Part shown: one piece after another, positions 45,386 through 56,560 of the stretch
How positions within the stretch are numbered: the stretch's first letter is position 1
How the letters are laid out: every line of letters begins with the position of its first letter
DNA from: Gigaspora rosea
Lineage: Eukaryota > Glomeromycota > Glomeromycetes > Diversisporales > Gigasporaceae
Assembly: GCA_003550325.1 (NCBI GenBank)
Contig: QKWP01000068.1
Coordinates: forward strand, 522,444 to 586,443
Length of the DNA: 64,000 nt
Reading direction: 5' to 3'
The notes under the pieces: generated by a model
The model's database searches: none
What the model was told of the DNA's origin: nothing
What the model saw: the letters and a program-made list of their open reading frames with translations, nothing else
Program-made: the position numbers and the translations under genes

Positions 45386-47040
45386 GTTACAGACGTCAGA
45401 TTTACCTCTTCTGGAAATGATGTGCAATCAGCATAGCACAGTCGTAAATTTTCCAAATTTTATAAATCGGATAAATCAGATAAATTGGGTGAATTAATTG
45501 GATCGAAGTGAAAGGTAAAATAACAGAGAAATGTAAATAGAGGCGATTGGCTGAATTTTATAAATTTACTTCAAATGTATTGAAAAGTATGTAAGCGATT
45601 AGAATTTACCTTCATTAAAGTTTAACTCAGTTGAATTCCAAAACTCGAAAGTGATAATATTTGTTCGTATAATTGTTAACTTAGTCCCGTAGTTTTTCAC
45701 TAAAATTTCCCTACCAGGTTGTCAAAAAGAAAGAGTATAAGAGTTAGTAATCACAAAATCCATATTTATATAAAATCTATAAATTGATTAAAGCTGTGAT
45801 TTATGTTATTTGAAAGTATATTAAATTATCCTCAAATCACCTGATACCTTTGAAATTCACGACGATATAGTAAATTCCAACCACACTGTGCCAGAAGAAT
45901 AGAACAGTACTATTAGTAACTATCTAAAAGAGAAATAAGTAAGAGTAGGATTATGGAAAAACTATTTATCTGAAGCCCTAACTGCTGTCACCTGATCTCC
46001 ACAGCATCAAGAAAGTCAAGACTCACTCAAATTTAATCCTTTAGTAATTTTTTAGCATTAGTATATGTATGCTCTAAGATTTGAATTTAATTGTATCATG
46101 AAGGAACATTTAATAAGGTAATATTCTAAACTAATTGCACGAAATCAATATATACCAAAATTAGGTATGTTTTTCTGATGATATATTATCATCATAAATA
46201 AAGTTGAATTAATTTTATTTGAAAATGAAAACATGGCCATTAATTATAAATCATCCTATTACTAAGATTACTGAAACCAATAATGTAGCATTCAATCAAC
46301 ATGTGTAATATTATTGTTTTTGCTAAAAATTAGATTCGGTAAATTGCTGCTTATAGTAGTTAGATGAAACCTTTTTCGCATAATGATGAAAGATGAAACC
46401 CCAAATTCTTCTGACGAAGACGAAACCCTAGTGCTCCTGCCAAAATAAATAAATAAATATGGTATTTTCATTGAATAAACGTTCATAATTTATCTAGAGA
46501 TTAGCTTCCGAAATTACATGTAAGGCGCAAAATTTTTTTCTGGGACAATGCTGGGTTGCTATAGACCAGTTAAAATAACCTGTCAAACAGCCATAGTACT
46601 CACGGAATAACACAAATAATGAATAATAAAATATACTGGCATTAATAAATTTGTAATACTACAAGTAAGCACCAAGCAATTTCTCACTAGAACTAATATG
46701 TAGCGTGCTAGTATAATATAATATAGAATACTCATTTCTAACTCTCTTTAAACAATTCAAACATTTATTATACAATAAAATTTTATAATTTCTGTTTTTA
46801 TAAGTTTATTTTTATTCATATTTTCTTCGATGAGTTCAACAACATTTATCTGTATCTTCGTCTTTATTGGTTTTGTCACCCATTGCAGTTTCATTAGTTT
46901 TGACACCTTTTGTCATTTTGTCATTTAAAATTTAATTGATAAAAGATGAACCTAGGTCACGCGTTTCATCAGCACGAAACCTTAAGGTTTCATCCAACAA
47001 CTATATTTCTGCTTAAAGCATAATTTCCAGGTAAAAATTT
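45386..47040. other. Non-coding interior of the hAT element
   Basis: No gene seen. A minus ORF at 46292-46486 is not convincing. GATGAAACC/GGTTTCATC words facing each other at about 46365-46400 and 46980-47000 may be the ends of another small insert. Confidence 0.35.
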
Positions 47041-47467
47041 TTTAAAATTTTATCAGGTTTGATCGGGCCTTACGGGTCAATAAACAGGGCCTGAACCCGA
47101 CCTGATACTTTAATAGGCCCAGCCCGAGCCCAACCCAATTTATAATGGGTCAATAATTTGAACCCGACCTGGGTCTGAACCTGGCCTGACCCACAAAATT
47201 TTGGGTTTAACCTGACCCATCCTGTACCCTAGTTGTCACAATGGTATTATTACATTAGGTGTTGTTATTGGTGTCATGTCATAACTAGTGTCATAGTTTC
47301 TTGAAGTTCTTGGAAGTAGCTTTTTTTTCTTGCTTGTTATTCTTGTATTTACTTGGTTTGCTTAGGTTTGTATATTTTTGATATTTTAATGAATCAACTG
47401 TGTACTCAAGACAGTTTTAAAGTTATCATGATGACTGAATAAAGTAATTTAATAGGTTTTTTATATA

Positions 47468-48228
47468 AGTGAGTTGGGGTATTATGGCCAGTGGTGTATT
47501 GTGGCCAAGTGAAATATCTTGTGATCTATTGATCAGAATTGGATAAATTTTATACTATTCAATTTGTCTCAATGAGACAAATTGAATGGTATAAAATTCG
47601 CCTAATTCTGATCACTAGATCACAAGATATTATTATTTGTGCAAAATACATATTTTTGCACATATTTGCATTTTTATTAAATATATATAGAATATTTAAT
47701 AGTTAATAACTGGTCTATTTTGGACGATTTTACCACCAAAATGACCATCTCAGTAAGACGATTCTAACAAGCATAAAATTGTCAAAATCCAATCATTGGG
47801 TCCTGAAATCGATATAGATTTATCTTATATATAAAATTATATTAGTAAATTTGCAAAATTTTTACATATTTATCTTTAACAATCATAGGATACCGTGATT
47901 TGATTTTAATGATTTTGTACTTTTTAAAATCATTCTCTGAGATGGTCATTTTGGTGTAAAATAATCCAAAACCAACTAATAGATCAAAATTATTCACTGT
48001 TAAATAATTGGTCACAATACCCTCCTCTGCTCTAGAATTTAGTTTTTATATTATATTTGTGTACTAATTATTTATGTCTAAAACTATATATAATATAAAG
48101 ATTTTTTTACAATAATAAATTCTTTATTAAGTATAGTTCAAATTATAAAAATTCTACAAAAATCTATTTGCTTATTAAAAAATTTTATAAGTAGAAACTT
48201 TAACCTGGCCACAATACCCACAACTCCC
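47468..48228. mobile_element. Fold-back element with GAGTTG...TATTRTGGCCAG ends
   Basis: Terminal words GAGTTGGGGTATTATGGCCA and, inverted, GAGTTGTGGGTATTGTGGCC. Possible 7-bp duplication TTATATA (weak, low complexity). A palindrome at 47505-47632 is centred on GTCTCAATGAGAC. A second inverted pair (47703-47813, 47875-47995) carries the shared GATTTTACCACCAAAATG / AGACGATTCTAACAAGC module. Non-coding. Confidence 0.65.
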
Positions 48229-48232
48229 TTAT

Positions 48233-48685
48233 ATATTTATTTTTTTATATTTAATTTTCTTTTATATTTATTTTTTTTTGCATGTCTTGGATACTTTTGT
48301 AAATTTGAAAATAGATTTGCTCTTTCACAGTTTAGGTGAGTTTTTGCATCACCAAGTTCAGAAGTATTTTTCTCTCAGTATGCATTAACATTTTTTCTTT
48401 TTTAGTTTTTTTTAATAGATATGGATATTGGATTTTTTTTTTAGTCATTGAAATTATTGCAGAGTCATTACTGAAGTTGTTGTTAGAGCTATCATTGTTG
48501 GAATAGTTGGGTTTGTTGTTGGTATTGCTTTTTGGATAAGCTGTGTGTTAGGTTTGCTTTTCATTATTCATTGATTCTGGTGCGTTACTTGGTCTTGGGT
48601 ACAATTTCATGTGAGTAGTACAATTTCTTTGTAATTTTTGGTTGTCGTTTCAGGTTGTCTTAGATATAATTTTATTATATATATT
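48233..48685. other. T-rich stretch with degenerate GTT-rich words
   Basis: No gene. At 48465-48540 degenerate GTTGTTGGTATTG words resemble 37480-37545, 47240-47290 and 51613-51812. Confidence 0.35.
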
Positions 48686-48693
48686 GTGAGTAG

Positions 48694-49009
48694 CAGTGTA
48701 TAAAATCTATGTGCACAATATGCTCGTGTATACATGTTTTTAAAATGTTCACATATTTTTGGCTAGAAATGTGCACAGAATTCATATACTTTTGGGCTAA
48801 ATAATGCACCAAAATCATTAGTAAAATTAGAAGTTGTGCACATAGAGCACACTATACACATAATTTATTGTATGCATATTCAGATTTATCTATATAAATT
48901 TAATGATAACAAAGCTATATAGTGCACAAGTTTTTAAAATTGTTCATATAAATTATGTATACAATGTGCACAAGATTCATATACTTTTGGGATCAGATTT
49001 TATACACTG
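48694..49009. mobile_element. hAT-type MITE, CAGTGTATAAAATC type
   Basis: Ends CAGTGTATAAAATC and GATTTTATACACTG are exact inverts. A perfect 8-bp duplication GTGAGTAG flanks it (48686-48693, 49010-49017). Interior words GTGCACA / TTCATATACTTTTGGG recur on both arms. Confidence 0.9.
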
Positions 49010-49109
49010 GTGAGTAGTTTAGTTTTTTATTATTTTAGGTTGTCTTTGGAGTGGGTTGGGTGCGCAAATAAAGATGACTATTGCACTTTTATTTTTTTTT
49101 ATAAGTTAA

Positions 49110-49181
49110 TAACTCCTTTTTTTTTTATAATAAATAATATATGTTTTTTTTATAATAAATATGTTTTTTTATAATAAATGC
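49110..49181. repeat. Tandem TTTTTTATAATAAATAT units
   Basis: About four units of 17-20 bp end at the left border of the SINE. The last unit served as its target site. Confidence 0.7.
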
Positions 49182-49603
49182 TTTTTTTTTTATTCTGCTA
49201 TAGTAGAGTCAGAGTATTACCATTAAACCTCTGCAATGTTCCAAGTCTCACATTTCTGTAGTGCTCAGTTTCCAATATCCATACTCTGTAACTAGTACGA
49301 TAACTCTGATAGCTTTACCCACCTATGGCTAAGAGTCACCAGCTTATTATTCAACTTCTACTCAGAGGATAGTAACTTTCTATCTTCTCATATGGTAACT
49401 TTGGTATTAACATTCTGCCTATAACTGAAAGCAGTGCCACAAGTTCATGAAGTACTTGTAGCCTCTCACTATGTCTTGTACTTCAGTTATTCCAAATCAG
49501 AATTCTGACTATCAAATCCAAATTACTGCTAAATTGAATTGAACTAGCAATTTTATAATTTGCAACCTCGAAGCATAACCACTATTCTATCGACCCAGAG
49601 GTC
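49182..49603 (-). mobile_element. tRNA-derived SINE (about 420 bp)
   Basis: On the minus strand it starts GACCTCTGGGTCGATAGAAT. A box A-like ATAGAATAGTGGTTATGC and box B-like TAGTTCAATTC follow, then a unique body and an A tail (T run at 49182-49190 on the plus strand). The flanking TTTTATAATAAAT copies (about 49167-49181 and 49604-49617) form the target duplication. Unrelated in body to the 1-kb element at 32221. Confidence 0.75.
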
Positions 49604-49617
49604 TTTTATAATAAATA

Positions 49618-50357
49618 CTTTTTTTAATAAATAATGAATTTTTATATTATTATATATGAGATTTTTTCAACAATTTTTTAATGATTGAATTAGTGTTTAT
49701 GTGACTGAATTCAATTGGTTAATCACAGGGTCGACATGATGATAGGCTGCTAAAAAATAAAGCCCAATAAATATATTGCTAATAAATTTATTTATTTATC
49801 AAATACAGATACAAAATTACTAAAACTATTGAATAGCTAGTAAAATTTATACTTTTATCAAAAAGGTCATATTTAATACTTCGCATACAATTTAGTTACC
49901 CAATAGGTATTAGATACATAGAACAATATAGATCTTACTTTTATTTTAAATCTTTTAAGTACTGTGGTATTTCTAATTTACAGAATCGAAAAGAGGACCA
50001 TCTAATTTTCAATTATAATCAACTTGGAATTTGTATAATTATATATATATTTAAGATAAAATTAGTAAAGGTTTTGCACTAATATAGCAGGAATTCTAGC
50101 AATAATATGGAAAATAGTTCTTGTAATAATATGAAAAAAGTTTGAATATCAGTACAAGTGAACATTTAAATACTAATACAAGTAAAATGTAATATAAATT
50201 AATAAGTTTATATATTAAATAATTTTGGTAACCTAATTTAAATTTTAGTGAAAGAAATCAATTTGATTAGCAATATGGGTGTCAAATTAATAAAAATAAA
50301 TATAGGCATAGTCATAAAAGCAAAGATAATCTGTTAATAATAATGAATATAATAGAA
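49618..50357. other. Gene-free stretch
   Basis: AT-rich, no supported feature. Confidence 0.4.
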
Positions 50358-50516
50358 CAGGGTAAAACCTAAGCTGTGAAATAGTAAAATCTGCTTTGTA
50401 GATCAGGTTAGGTGAAATCTGCGTTTTATTATATTTTTTATTATATAAAAGCGGACTTCACTCTCACGTGATGATCATAGCAGGTTTCACTATTTCACAA
50501 CTCAGGTTTCACCCTG
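50358..50516. mobile_element. MITE with CAGGGTRAAACCTRAG ends
   Basis: Ends CAGGGTAAAACCTAAG and CTCAGGTTTCACCCTG are inverted, with a further TGTGAAATAGT / ACTATTTCACA pair. No clear target duplication. 159 bp, possibly hAT type by its CAG start. Confidence 0.6.
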
Positions 50517-50658
50517 TTGTAATATAATAATAGTAATTATAATGATGCTTATTTTAGTGAAAATGGTAGTTATTATATTAGCAATAATAAGGATGGTTAT
50601 TAAATATAAAAAAGACTAGCTATATTTACAAATAGGTTTAAGTACAATATAAGTAATA

Positions 50659-50862
50659 CAGTCGCCTCTCTTTAATCTGAACCTCTCTAAACTGAACACT
50701 ATTAAACTCTTTCTAAACTGAACAAAATCTCCTAGAACATTTGTAAATTTTATTATAAAGTTCGGATAAGCCATATATAACTTTTTGAAAACTGAACTTT
50801 TTCAAATTTTTACATAGTAAAAAAAAGCAGTCCTGGCAGTTCGGATTAGAGAGAGTTGACTG
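50659..50862. mobile_element. TA-flanked MITE, CAGTCGCCTCTCTTTAAT type
   Basis: Ends CAGTCGCCTCTCTTTAATC and GATTAGAGAGAGTTGACTG are inverted, flanked by TA. Internal TAAACTGAAC/GTTCGGATAAG words repeat. Pogo/Tc1-type MITE, 204 bp. Confidence 0.8.
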
Positions 50863-51612
50863 TAAATTTAATTTTATTAATTTATTAATATGTATTTTAT
50901 TAATTTATTAACCCTATTTTTAATCTAGTTTTATATGCAAAGAATTGTTAGGTTTTGGCTATAACTTTAATGCATATAATTACTACAGTACTGGACAGCA
51001 AAAACTATCCATTTTTTTGGCATTGCATTATTTAAAGTCTAATAACTTCACAACAAGTAATTATTTTAAAAATCCCTTTTACAAATTTTTTATTTGTAAC
51101 CTAAACTACAAATCTGTAAGACAAACAGATTTTTGAAATCTTGCTTTTTAAAGAAGTTATAAGAGTTTAAAGTTCAGCAATTTTAATAGTAAAGAAGAAA
51201 TTTGGCATAGAACAATCGACCAACTTTATTTAGGTAACAAAAGTAGGTTACCTTGTAAGAAAAATGTGTTATCTATATAGAAAGTTTAAAGTTTTAGAGT
51301 TTTAATATAAAACATTTTTTGATTAGGTAACCTACTTTAGGCCCTTAAGCAAAGTTGTATAGTAAATAATTCTACTCAAAATAAAGTTATAATACATTTT
51401 ATTAACCTTTTACTAAATTTAACAGAGTTTAGATGAGATTTTTTGGATCACGTGAACTCTGACTCTTTGATCCTACTTTGGATAATTGCTACATTACTAC
51501 TATATTAATAATAATTGTACATATATACTCAAATAATCTTTTTTATTATTATTTTTTTTTGCATTTGTTCTAATTTTTTTTAGGTTAATAATTTAATGAT
51601 TTAATTTTGTCA
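50863..51612. other. Gene-free stretch
   Basis: AT-rich, with a chance 63-codon ORF at 50945-51136. A GGTAACCTACTTTAGG / TTACCTTGTAAG pair suggests a weak inverted repeat at 51230-51345. No gene. Confidence 0.35.
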
Positions 51613-51815
51613 TAGTTGAAGTTATTATTAATGGCGTTGTTGTTAATTGTCAATAAAGTTATTGTTAATAAAGTTGTCGTTAATGGAATCATTGTTAATA
51701 AAGTCATTGTTAATGGAGTCGTCATTAATGAAGTTATTATTAATGGAATCGTTATCAATAGAGTCGTCACTAATAGAGTTGTTGTTAATGAAGTTGTTAT
51801 AGATACTGTATTGCT
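51613..51815. repeat. Degenerate 15-bp tandem repeat
   Basis: Thirteen or so units of GTTGTTAATGGAGTC / ATTGTTAATAAAGTC. The 68-codon Val/Asn/Ile-rich frame that runs through it follows from the period being a multiple of three. Confidence 0.85.
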
Positions 51816-52149
51816 ATTATAAGTGAGTTGCCTTTGCTAGTATTTTTTTTTGTTGTCTCATCTCTACTTTCTACTTTTTCTTTTTATAAGCATTGGTTTT
51901 AGATTCATGCTATCCATTTTGGTACCACAATTATAGTAGATAATGCATATTTGGATTGCCTTTGGGAAAAATTTCTTTACTTGATTTGCTTTTGGTATCG
52001 CTAGTGTTTTTTATTTGTTACATATTTAACTTTTTACTTTTTTCTATAGTTGTCTTTCATATATTTTTATAAATAGGTGCTATTATTATTTATATTGTGT
52101 TTGTAGCTACTATTTTATTGTAATTGGAGGTATTATTGCTTATGACATA

Positions 52150-52292
52150 TTTATTATAGGGTTAAAGTAAATTAGTTGTTAGGGCTAGAATAAGTTAGTT
52201 TGTAGGATTAGAATAAGTTGGTTAGTAGGTTAGAGTAAATTAGTTGGCATATTAGAGTAAGTTAGTTGGTATTAGTTGGTTAGGCTATTTTC
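52150..52292. repeat. Tandem repeat, about 24-bp units
   Basis: Five to six units of GGTTAGAGTAAATTAGTTGG type. Confidence 0.8.
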
Positions 52293-52354
52293 TTATATTT
52301 GTTTATTTTAGTCTGCAATGAACGATTTACTAAAATAAGAGTTTTTAAAATGTT

Positions 52355-52665
52355 CTGATAATTATTTTCCTAAAAAATAAAAAAAATAATTTAAATAAAT
52401 AATTTAAATAAATAAAATAAATTAAATTTTAATGAATTAAAAAAATAATTAATTAATTAATTTAAAAAATTAAAATTGAAATGAATTTTAAAAATCAAAA
52501 TGAATTTAAATTAAATAAATAAATAAAAAAATAAAACAATTAAAAAAAATAAGATGAATATAAAAATTAAATAAATAAAGAAAAAAATAAAATATTAAAA
52601 AAAATGATTATAAAAAAATAAGTAAAAATAAAATAAATAATAAAATATAATAAATAATAATTTAC
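52355..52665. repeat. A/T-only low-complexity stretch
   Basis: AAATAAATTAAAAT words, almost no G or C. Confidence 0.85.
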
Positions 52666-52895
52666 ATTACAGGTGATTATCACCTGTAGTTAATTTACCA
52701 ATTAAAATTCAGGATTAGGTGTAACTATATAGAACAATTTTGTGTAATAAAAACAAACAATTTTTTAAAAAATAGCTAAAACTGTTTATAACCTAAAATA
52801 TTGTCTATAAACCTATTTTTTTTATACAAAAAAAAATTCTTTGCTAAATTTTACTATAGGAAAAAACTATTTGTACACTACGTGTATGTACACGG

Positions 52896-53035
52896 CAGGG
52901 TTGGCAATGGAGCCAATGGAGTTCATTAGTTGTGCAATGGAGCTCAAAAAGCTAGTATCCATTGGCTCCATTCAGAGCTCCATTGGCTCCATTCGCAGCT
53001 CCATTGGGCTCCATTAAGTTCCATTGCCAACCCTG
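52896..53035. mobile_element. hAT-type MITE, CAGGGTTGGCAATGGA family
   Basis: Exact inverted ends CAGGGTTGGCAATGGA / TCCATTGCCAACCCTG, flanked by GTACACGG and GTACACAG (7/8 match). The interior is CCATTGGAG-type words. 140 bp; sibling of 7102-7325. Confidence 0.85.
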
Positions 53036-53253
53036 GTACACAGATACTAATTAATTGATTTGCTAATCTGTGTAAAATATAAATTATAGACCAAAATTAA
53101 ACCTGATTTAAAGTTAAGGTTAGGGTCAGCTTTGGGATTGGAAGGGGTTATAGTTTATATAAAATTTTGCAAGGAATTTTTTTTGTTAGAGCCTGAAAAG
53201 TGGTTTCATAAGCAAAATTTTAAGTTATCATAAATACACGTGTTTATACACGT

Positions 53254-53790
53254 CACTCTGGTTATATTGACATTCTCCAGCAATAGAAAAATTGTCGAAT
53301 ATCCAGATGTCAGTTTAATAAGCATCTCTATTTATACTAACATTATATTAATATTGCATAGATATGTCGGCTTAGGCAGAGGTAATTTTTTTGTTTCACC
53401 AAGCTTATAATAAGAATAATAAACTTAGCAAAATGAATTTGTTTTATGTTTAGCATAAAATAAATTCATCATATATTTGCATAAAATGATGAAATAAATT
53501 TATTTTATGCTTATTGTTTCATGCTAAGCTTAGTATAAAGCAAATTTAAAAAATTAATTTGATTGGTACATTTATAACGACTGTTGGTTTATAAAAATTG
53601 TCGCTATATCCAGCAATAAAAATTATCTTAAATAATTTTTTAATATTAAAATTGTCAGTATGTCATTATAATCAATATTTCTTATGATTGTTGGTATAAC
53701 CAATGAATTTTTAACATTATAGATTTTTTTTGAAAAAAGTGTCGATATAACCAGCTATCGGTTAATCTAGCTGTCGGTATAACCAGAGTG
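53254..53790. mobile_element. TIR element with CACTCTGGTTATA ends
   Basis: Ends CACTCTGGTTATATTGACA and, inverted, CACTCTGGTTATACCGACAG, flanked by ACGT on both sides (53250-53253, 53791-53794). Interior has repeated TCGGTATAACCAG-like and TAAATTCATTTTATGC inverted words. Superfamily unknown. 537 bp. Confidence 0.65.
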
Positions 53791-53972
53791 ACGTGTACAC
53801 TGTGTACAAATAGTAATCGCCTTTACTATATACAGTATGAGTGCATCTATGCGCCCCCAAACTAGTTTGAAAACCAGTTTTTAGCCACCATGTATTTCTC
53901 ACCCAAAATAGAAATAATTGTTATTGTTGTTATTTTTTGATTAACGTGAAGCTTAATTGTTAGGGTTAGGGT

Positions 53973-55078
53973 AGGACCCCAAAGAATACATATATAACTC
54001 AGATCCAGACTCAAAATTTTAATATAACTTTATACACTTAATTTTATTAAAAGCTTTATACAAAATTATCATATAAGTTCAAATTTACTATAAATTATAC
54101 AATTTCAGATCTGAGTACCAGTATGATCATGTTAACCACCAAAGCCAAAAACATAATTACACAAAAAAAAGTGACAAAAAGAAAATCAGAAACCTATCTA
54201 GAAAAAGAAGGGCGGTAGTTAACCATGTTCAAATTCAACAACAAAATTTTTAGTTCCGAAAATAAACTACTCATACGATTGATGAAGTTGCTACATAGTA
54301 AAGTCTAAATTTTACTAAGCAAATCAATTAACATCGCATAAGTAACATTGTTCAGCAGATCAAAATACGCATAACCTAAAAATTTCATAAAATCGGAGAA
54401 CTTTTTATTATTTGACTTTTAATTTTTCGTTCAACGGTTTTTTTTTATAAAAAAAATCTGTTGAACGTAAAAATTAAAAGTCAAATAATAGAAAGTTTCC
54501 GATTTGTATGAAATTTTCAGGGTACGCGTATATTGATCTGCTGAACAATGTTACTTATGCGACTTTAATCGATTTGCTTAGTAAAATTTTAGACTTTACT
54601 ATGTAGCGACTATAATCGATTGACCAAAAATCGCTTTATAAGTTACTCCCAATTTTTTTTTGCATATTTATTTATTGTTTATAACATATTTATTTATCAT
54701 CTACAGCATATTTATTTATTTACTTATTAAAGTTTTGTATTCAAAATAAGCTACCTCTTTATTGTGCTTTAAATTACTTAAAATAGTAAATAAGCTACCC
54801 ATGGTTTTTTTTGTTAAAAATCGGCAAAAAAAGGTAGCTGCAACATACGGTATATATCGATTTATATCTACTTAAAAATTTTCCCAATGTATATATAGTA
54901 TCGTTATACAAAAAAAGATTGTACTTGTTATAAAGATCATCTTTGTTATACAAATAAACATCTAACTTTCAAAAAATTACCAGTTGGTTATACAAATTTA
55001 AACATACGACATATGGAAAAATTATATATAAGTCTATACAAAGCCAGATCTCAGTATTACATATATTCTTTGGGTCCT
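53973..55078. mobile_element. 1.1-kb fold-back element with 8-bp target duplication
   Basis: Ends AGGACCCCAAAGAATACA and, inverted, AGGACCCAAAGAATATATG. A perfect GTTAGGGT lies on both sides (53965-53972, 55079-55086). The left flank repeats GTTAGGG, so the duplication is slightly ambiguous. The centre holds a long palindrome (54270-54640). Non-coding. Confidence 0.7.
54270..54640. repeat. Long palindrome, arms about 175 bp
   Basis: GTAGCTACATAG-like, AATTTTACTAAGCAAATC, AACATTGTTCAGCAGATCA and ATTATTTGACTTTTAATTTT on the left are mirrored on the right, around a centre near 54450 (GTTCAACGG...CTGTTGAAC). Confidence 0.85.
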
Positions 55079-55479
55079 GTTAGGGTCAGAATAGTATTAG
55101 AGTTAGAGTAGGTTTTAAAAGATATTTATACCAAAAATTTGCAAGGAATTTTTTTTGTTATAATGCAAAAGATAGTTTCATATGCAAATTTCAAGATAAA
55201 GACAATTTTTTGAATAAACAAATATTTTTTTAATTTGAATATTACACACTGATCTTTCGTATAGCATCTACATATCTGATACCGATTGGCTTGAGAACTG
55301 GTTTTCAAACTGGTTTGGGAGCACATAGATGCACGCTATACAGCATTCTATCCAAATCTCTAACTTTTACCCTTACCCTAATATTAAAGATATTTAATTT
55401 TTATTTAATAAACGTTGTTTGTTTTGTTTATTTTTTTATGCATTGTAAATCACAGTTGATAATTACTTATAGTTATTAT

Positions 55480-55750
55480 TAGTTATTTTTAATTAAAAAA
55501 TACAAAGAAAAAAAAATAAAAAATTTAAAAAACTTGAAAAAATTATTAAAATAAAAAATAATTAAAATAATTAAAAAAATTAAAATAATTAAAAAAAAAT
55601 AAAAAAATAATTAATACTATACAAATTAAAAAAAAATAAAAAAATTTAAATTAAAAAAAATAAAAATTTTAAAAAATTAAAATAAAAAAAATAAAAAAAA
55701 TTAATGGTTAAACCAAAAATAAAAATAAAAAAAAAAATAAAAAATAAGAA
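55480..55750. repeat. A-rich low-complexity stretch
   Basis: AAAAATAAAAAAATTAAAAT words; nearly no G or C. Confidence 0.85.
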
Positions 55751-56560
55751 CTGGATAGATGATGTTCCATACACATTGTGCCCCTATTTTGATATCAAAA
55801 TTTTACAAGGGTAACTCCTATTGCACTTTTAACAAAAAATGATCCTTTCACAATTCTGAACTAATTTTGACCCTAACTCTAACTCTAACCCTAATCCTAA
55901 TTCTAGATAAAATTAATTATTAGTACATTAGGGCAGAAAATACAATGTGGCACTATTTAGATTTTTTCAAAAATAAACTAAAATAAAAAAGTCACAATTT
56001 TATTATAATAAAAATCACAAATTTAATTAGTGCATCAAGATTGATTTTTGGCATATTTTCACTTTTTTCTTTTTTGTTCTTGTGTGCATATTGGGATCTT
56101 TGTTCGGTAGATCCAAAATAGTTAATCCAAATTGGCTATTTTCTCTCTAGAAGTTGTATTACTGCACAAATAAGTAATCATATGATCACATGATTCCAAC
56201 TTGGATCAGAGATCAGATTGTTATGTGACCCAGAAATCATATTTATACTCTGGTGCTATCACTTTTACTAAGTAAAAAATTTAGAAAAAAATTTTTTTCT
56301 AAAAAATTTTTTTAGAAAACAATTGTTTTTTAACTTTAACTCCATTTTTCACTTAGTAAAATGCTTAAAAAAAATATATTGCAACCTCATTCTGAGCAGG
56401 GACCCAAAAAAATATCAATTTGATTTAGCAAAAATTTATATTGATTTGGTCAAAATATTATTTAGGTTACTTTAATAAAATTTTAAGTAATTTAGATTTA
56501 TTTTTTTTTACATTGTTTACAATTGTTTACAAATTGTCCAGAGCTGTCCAGCTAGCTGTT
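55751..56560. other. Gene-free stretch
   Basis: AT-rich, no supported gene. Short CTAACTCTAACCCTAATCC words near 55875-55905 are not a telomere array. Confidence 0.4.

Larger units (their letters stand above)
37553..47231 (-). mobile_element. 9.7-kb hAT transposon with BED-finger transposase
   Basis: Ends TAGGGTACGAGACGGGCC and, inverted, TAGGGTACAGGATGGGTC are bounded by GTTGTCGC and GTTGTCAC (37545-37552, 47232-47239), a 7/8-matching 8-bp duplication. Both subterminal regions (37560-37710, 47050-47230) are dense in GGGTCGGGT/ACCCGACC words, as hAT ends often are. The transposase (38581-43652, minus) is decayed. Passengers or later inserts include a PIF-type fold-back (39551-40447), two small TA-flanked MITEs (42128-42282, 42556-42710) and tandem arrays (43673-45380). 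The element sits in a GTT/GTC-rich degenerate tract whose halves continue on each side. Confidence 0.9.
52867..53813. mobile_element. TIR element with CTATTTGTACAC ends (host of two inserts)
   Basis: Ends CTATTTGTACACTACGTG and, inverted, CTATTTGTACACAGTGTAC. Holds two later insertions (52896-53035, 53254-53790). Its internal block around 53105-53215 (GCAAGGAATTTTTTTTGTTA) recurs at 55085-55210 and 61020-61150, so the family is dispersed. Non-coding. Confidence 0.6.
53833..55343. mobile_element. TIR element with GTGCATCTATG ends, host of another insert
   Basis: The left GAGTGCATCTATGCGCCCCC, CAAACTAGTTTGAAAACCAG is mirrored by the right CTGGTTTTCAAACTGGTTTG, GGGAGCACATAGATGCACGC. Arms of about 50 bp. 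Borders approximate. It is split by the 53973-55078 element. Confidence 0.65.

Noticed and set aside
51616-51822. 68-codon Val/Asn/Ile-rich ORF
   Set aside because: Explained by a 15-bp tandem repeat whose period is a multiple of three.
53961-53972. TTAGGG words suggesting a telomere or interstitial telomere
   Set aside because: Only two units, part of the flank of a transposon; the other TTAGGG and CCCTAA words are scattered singly.
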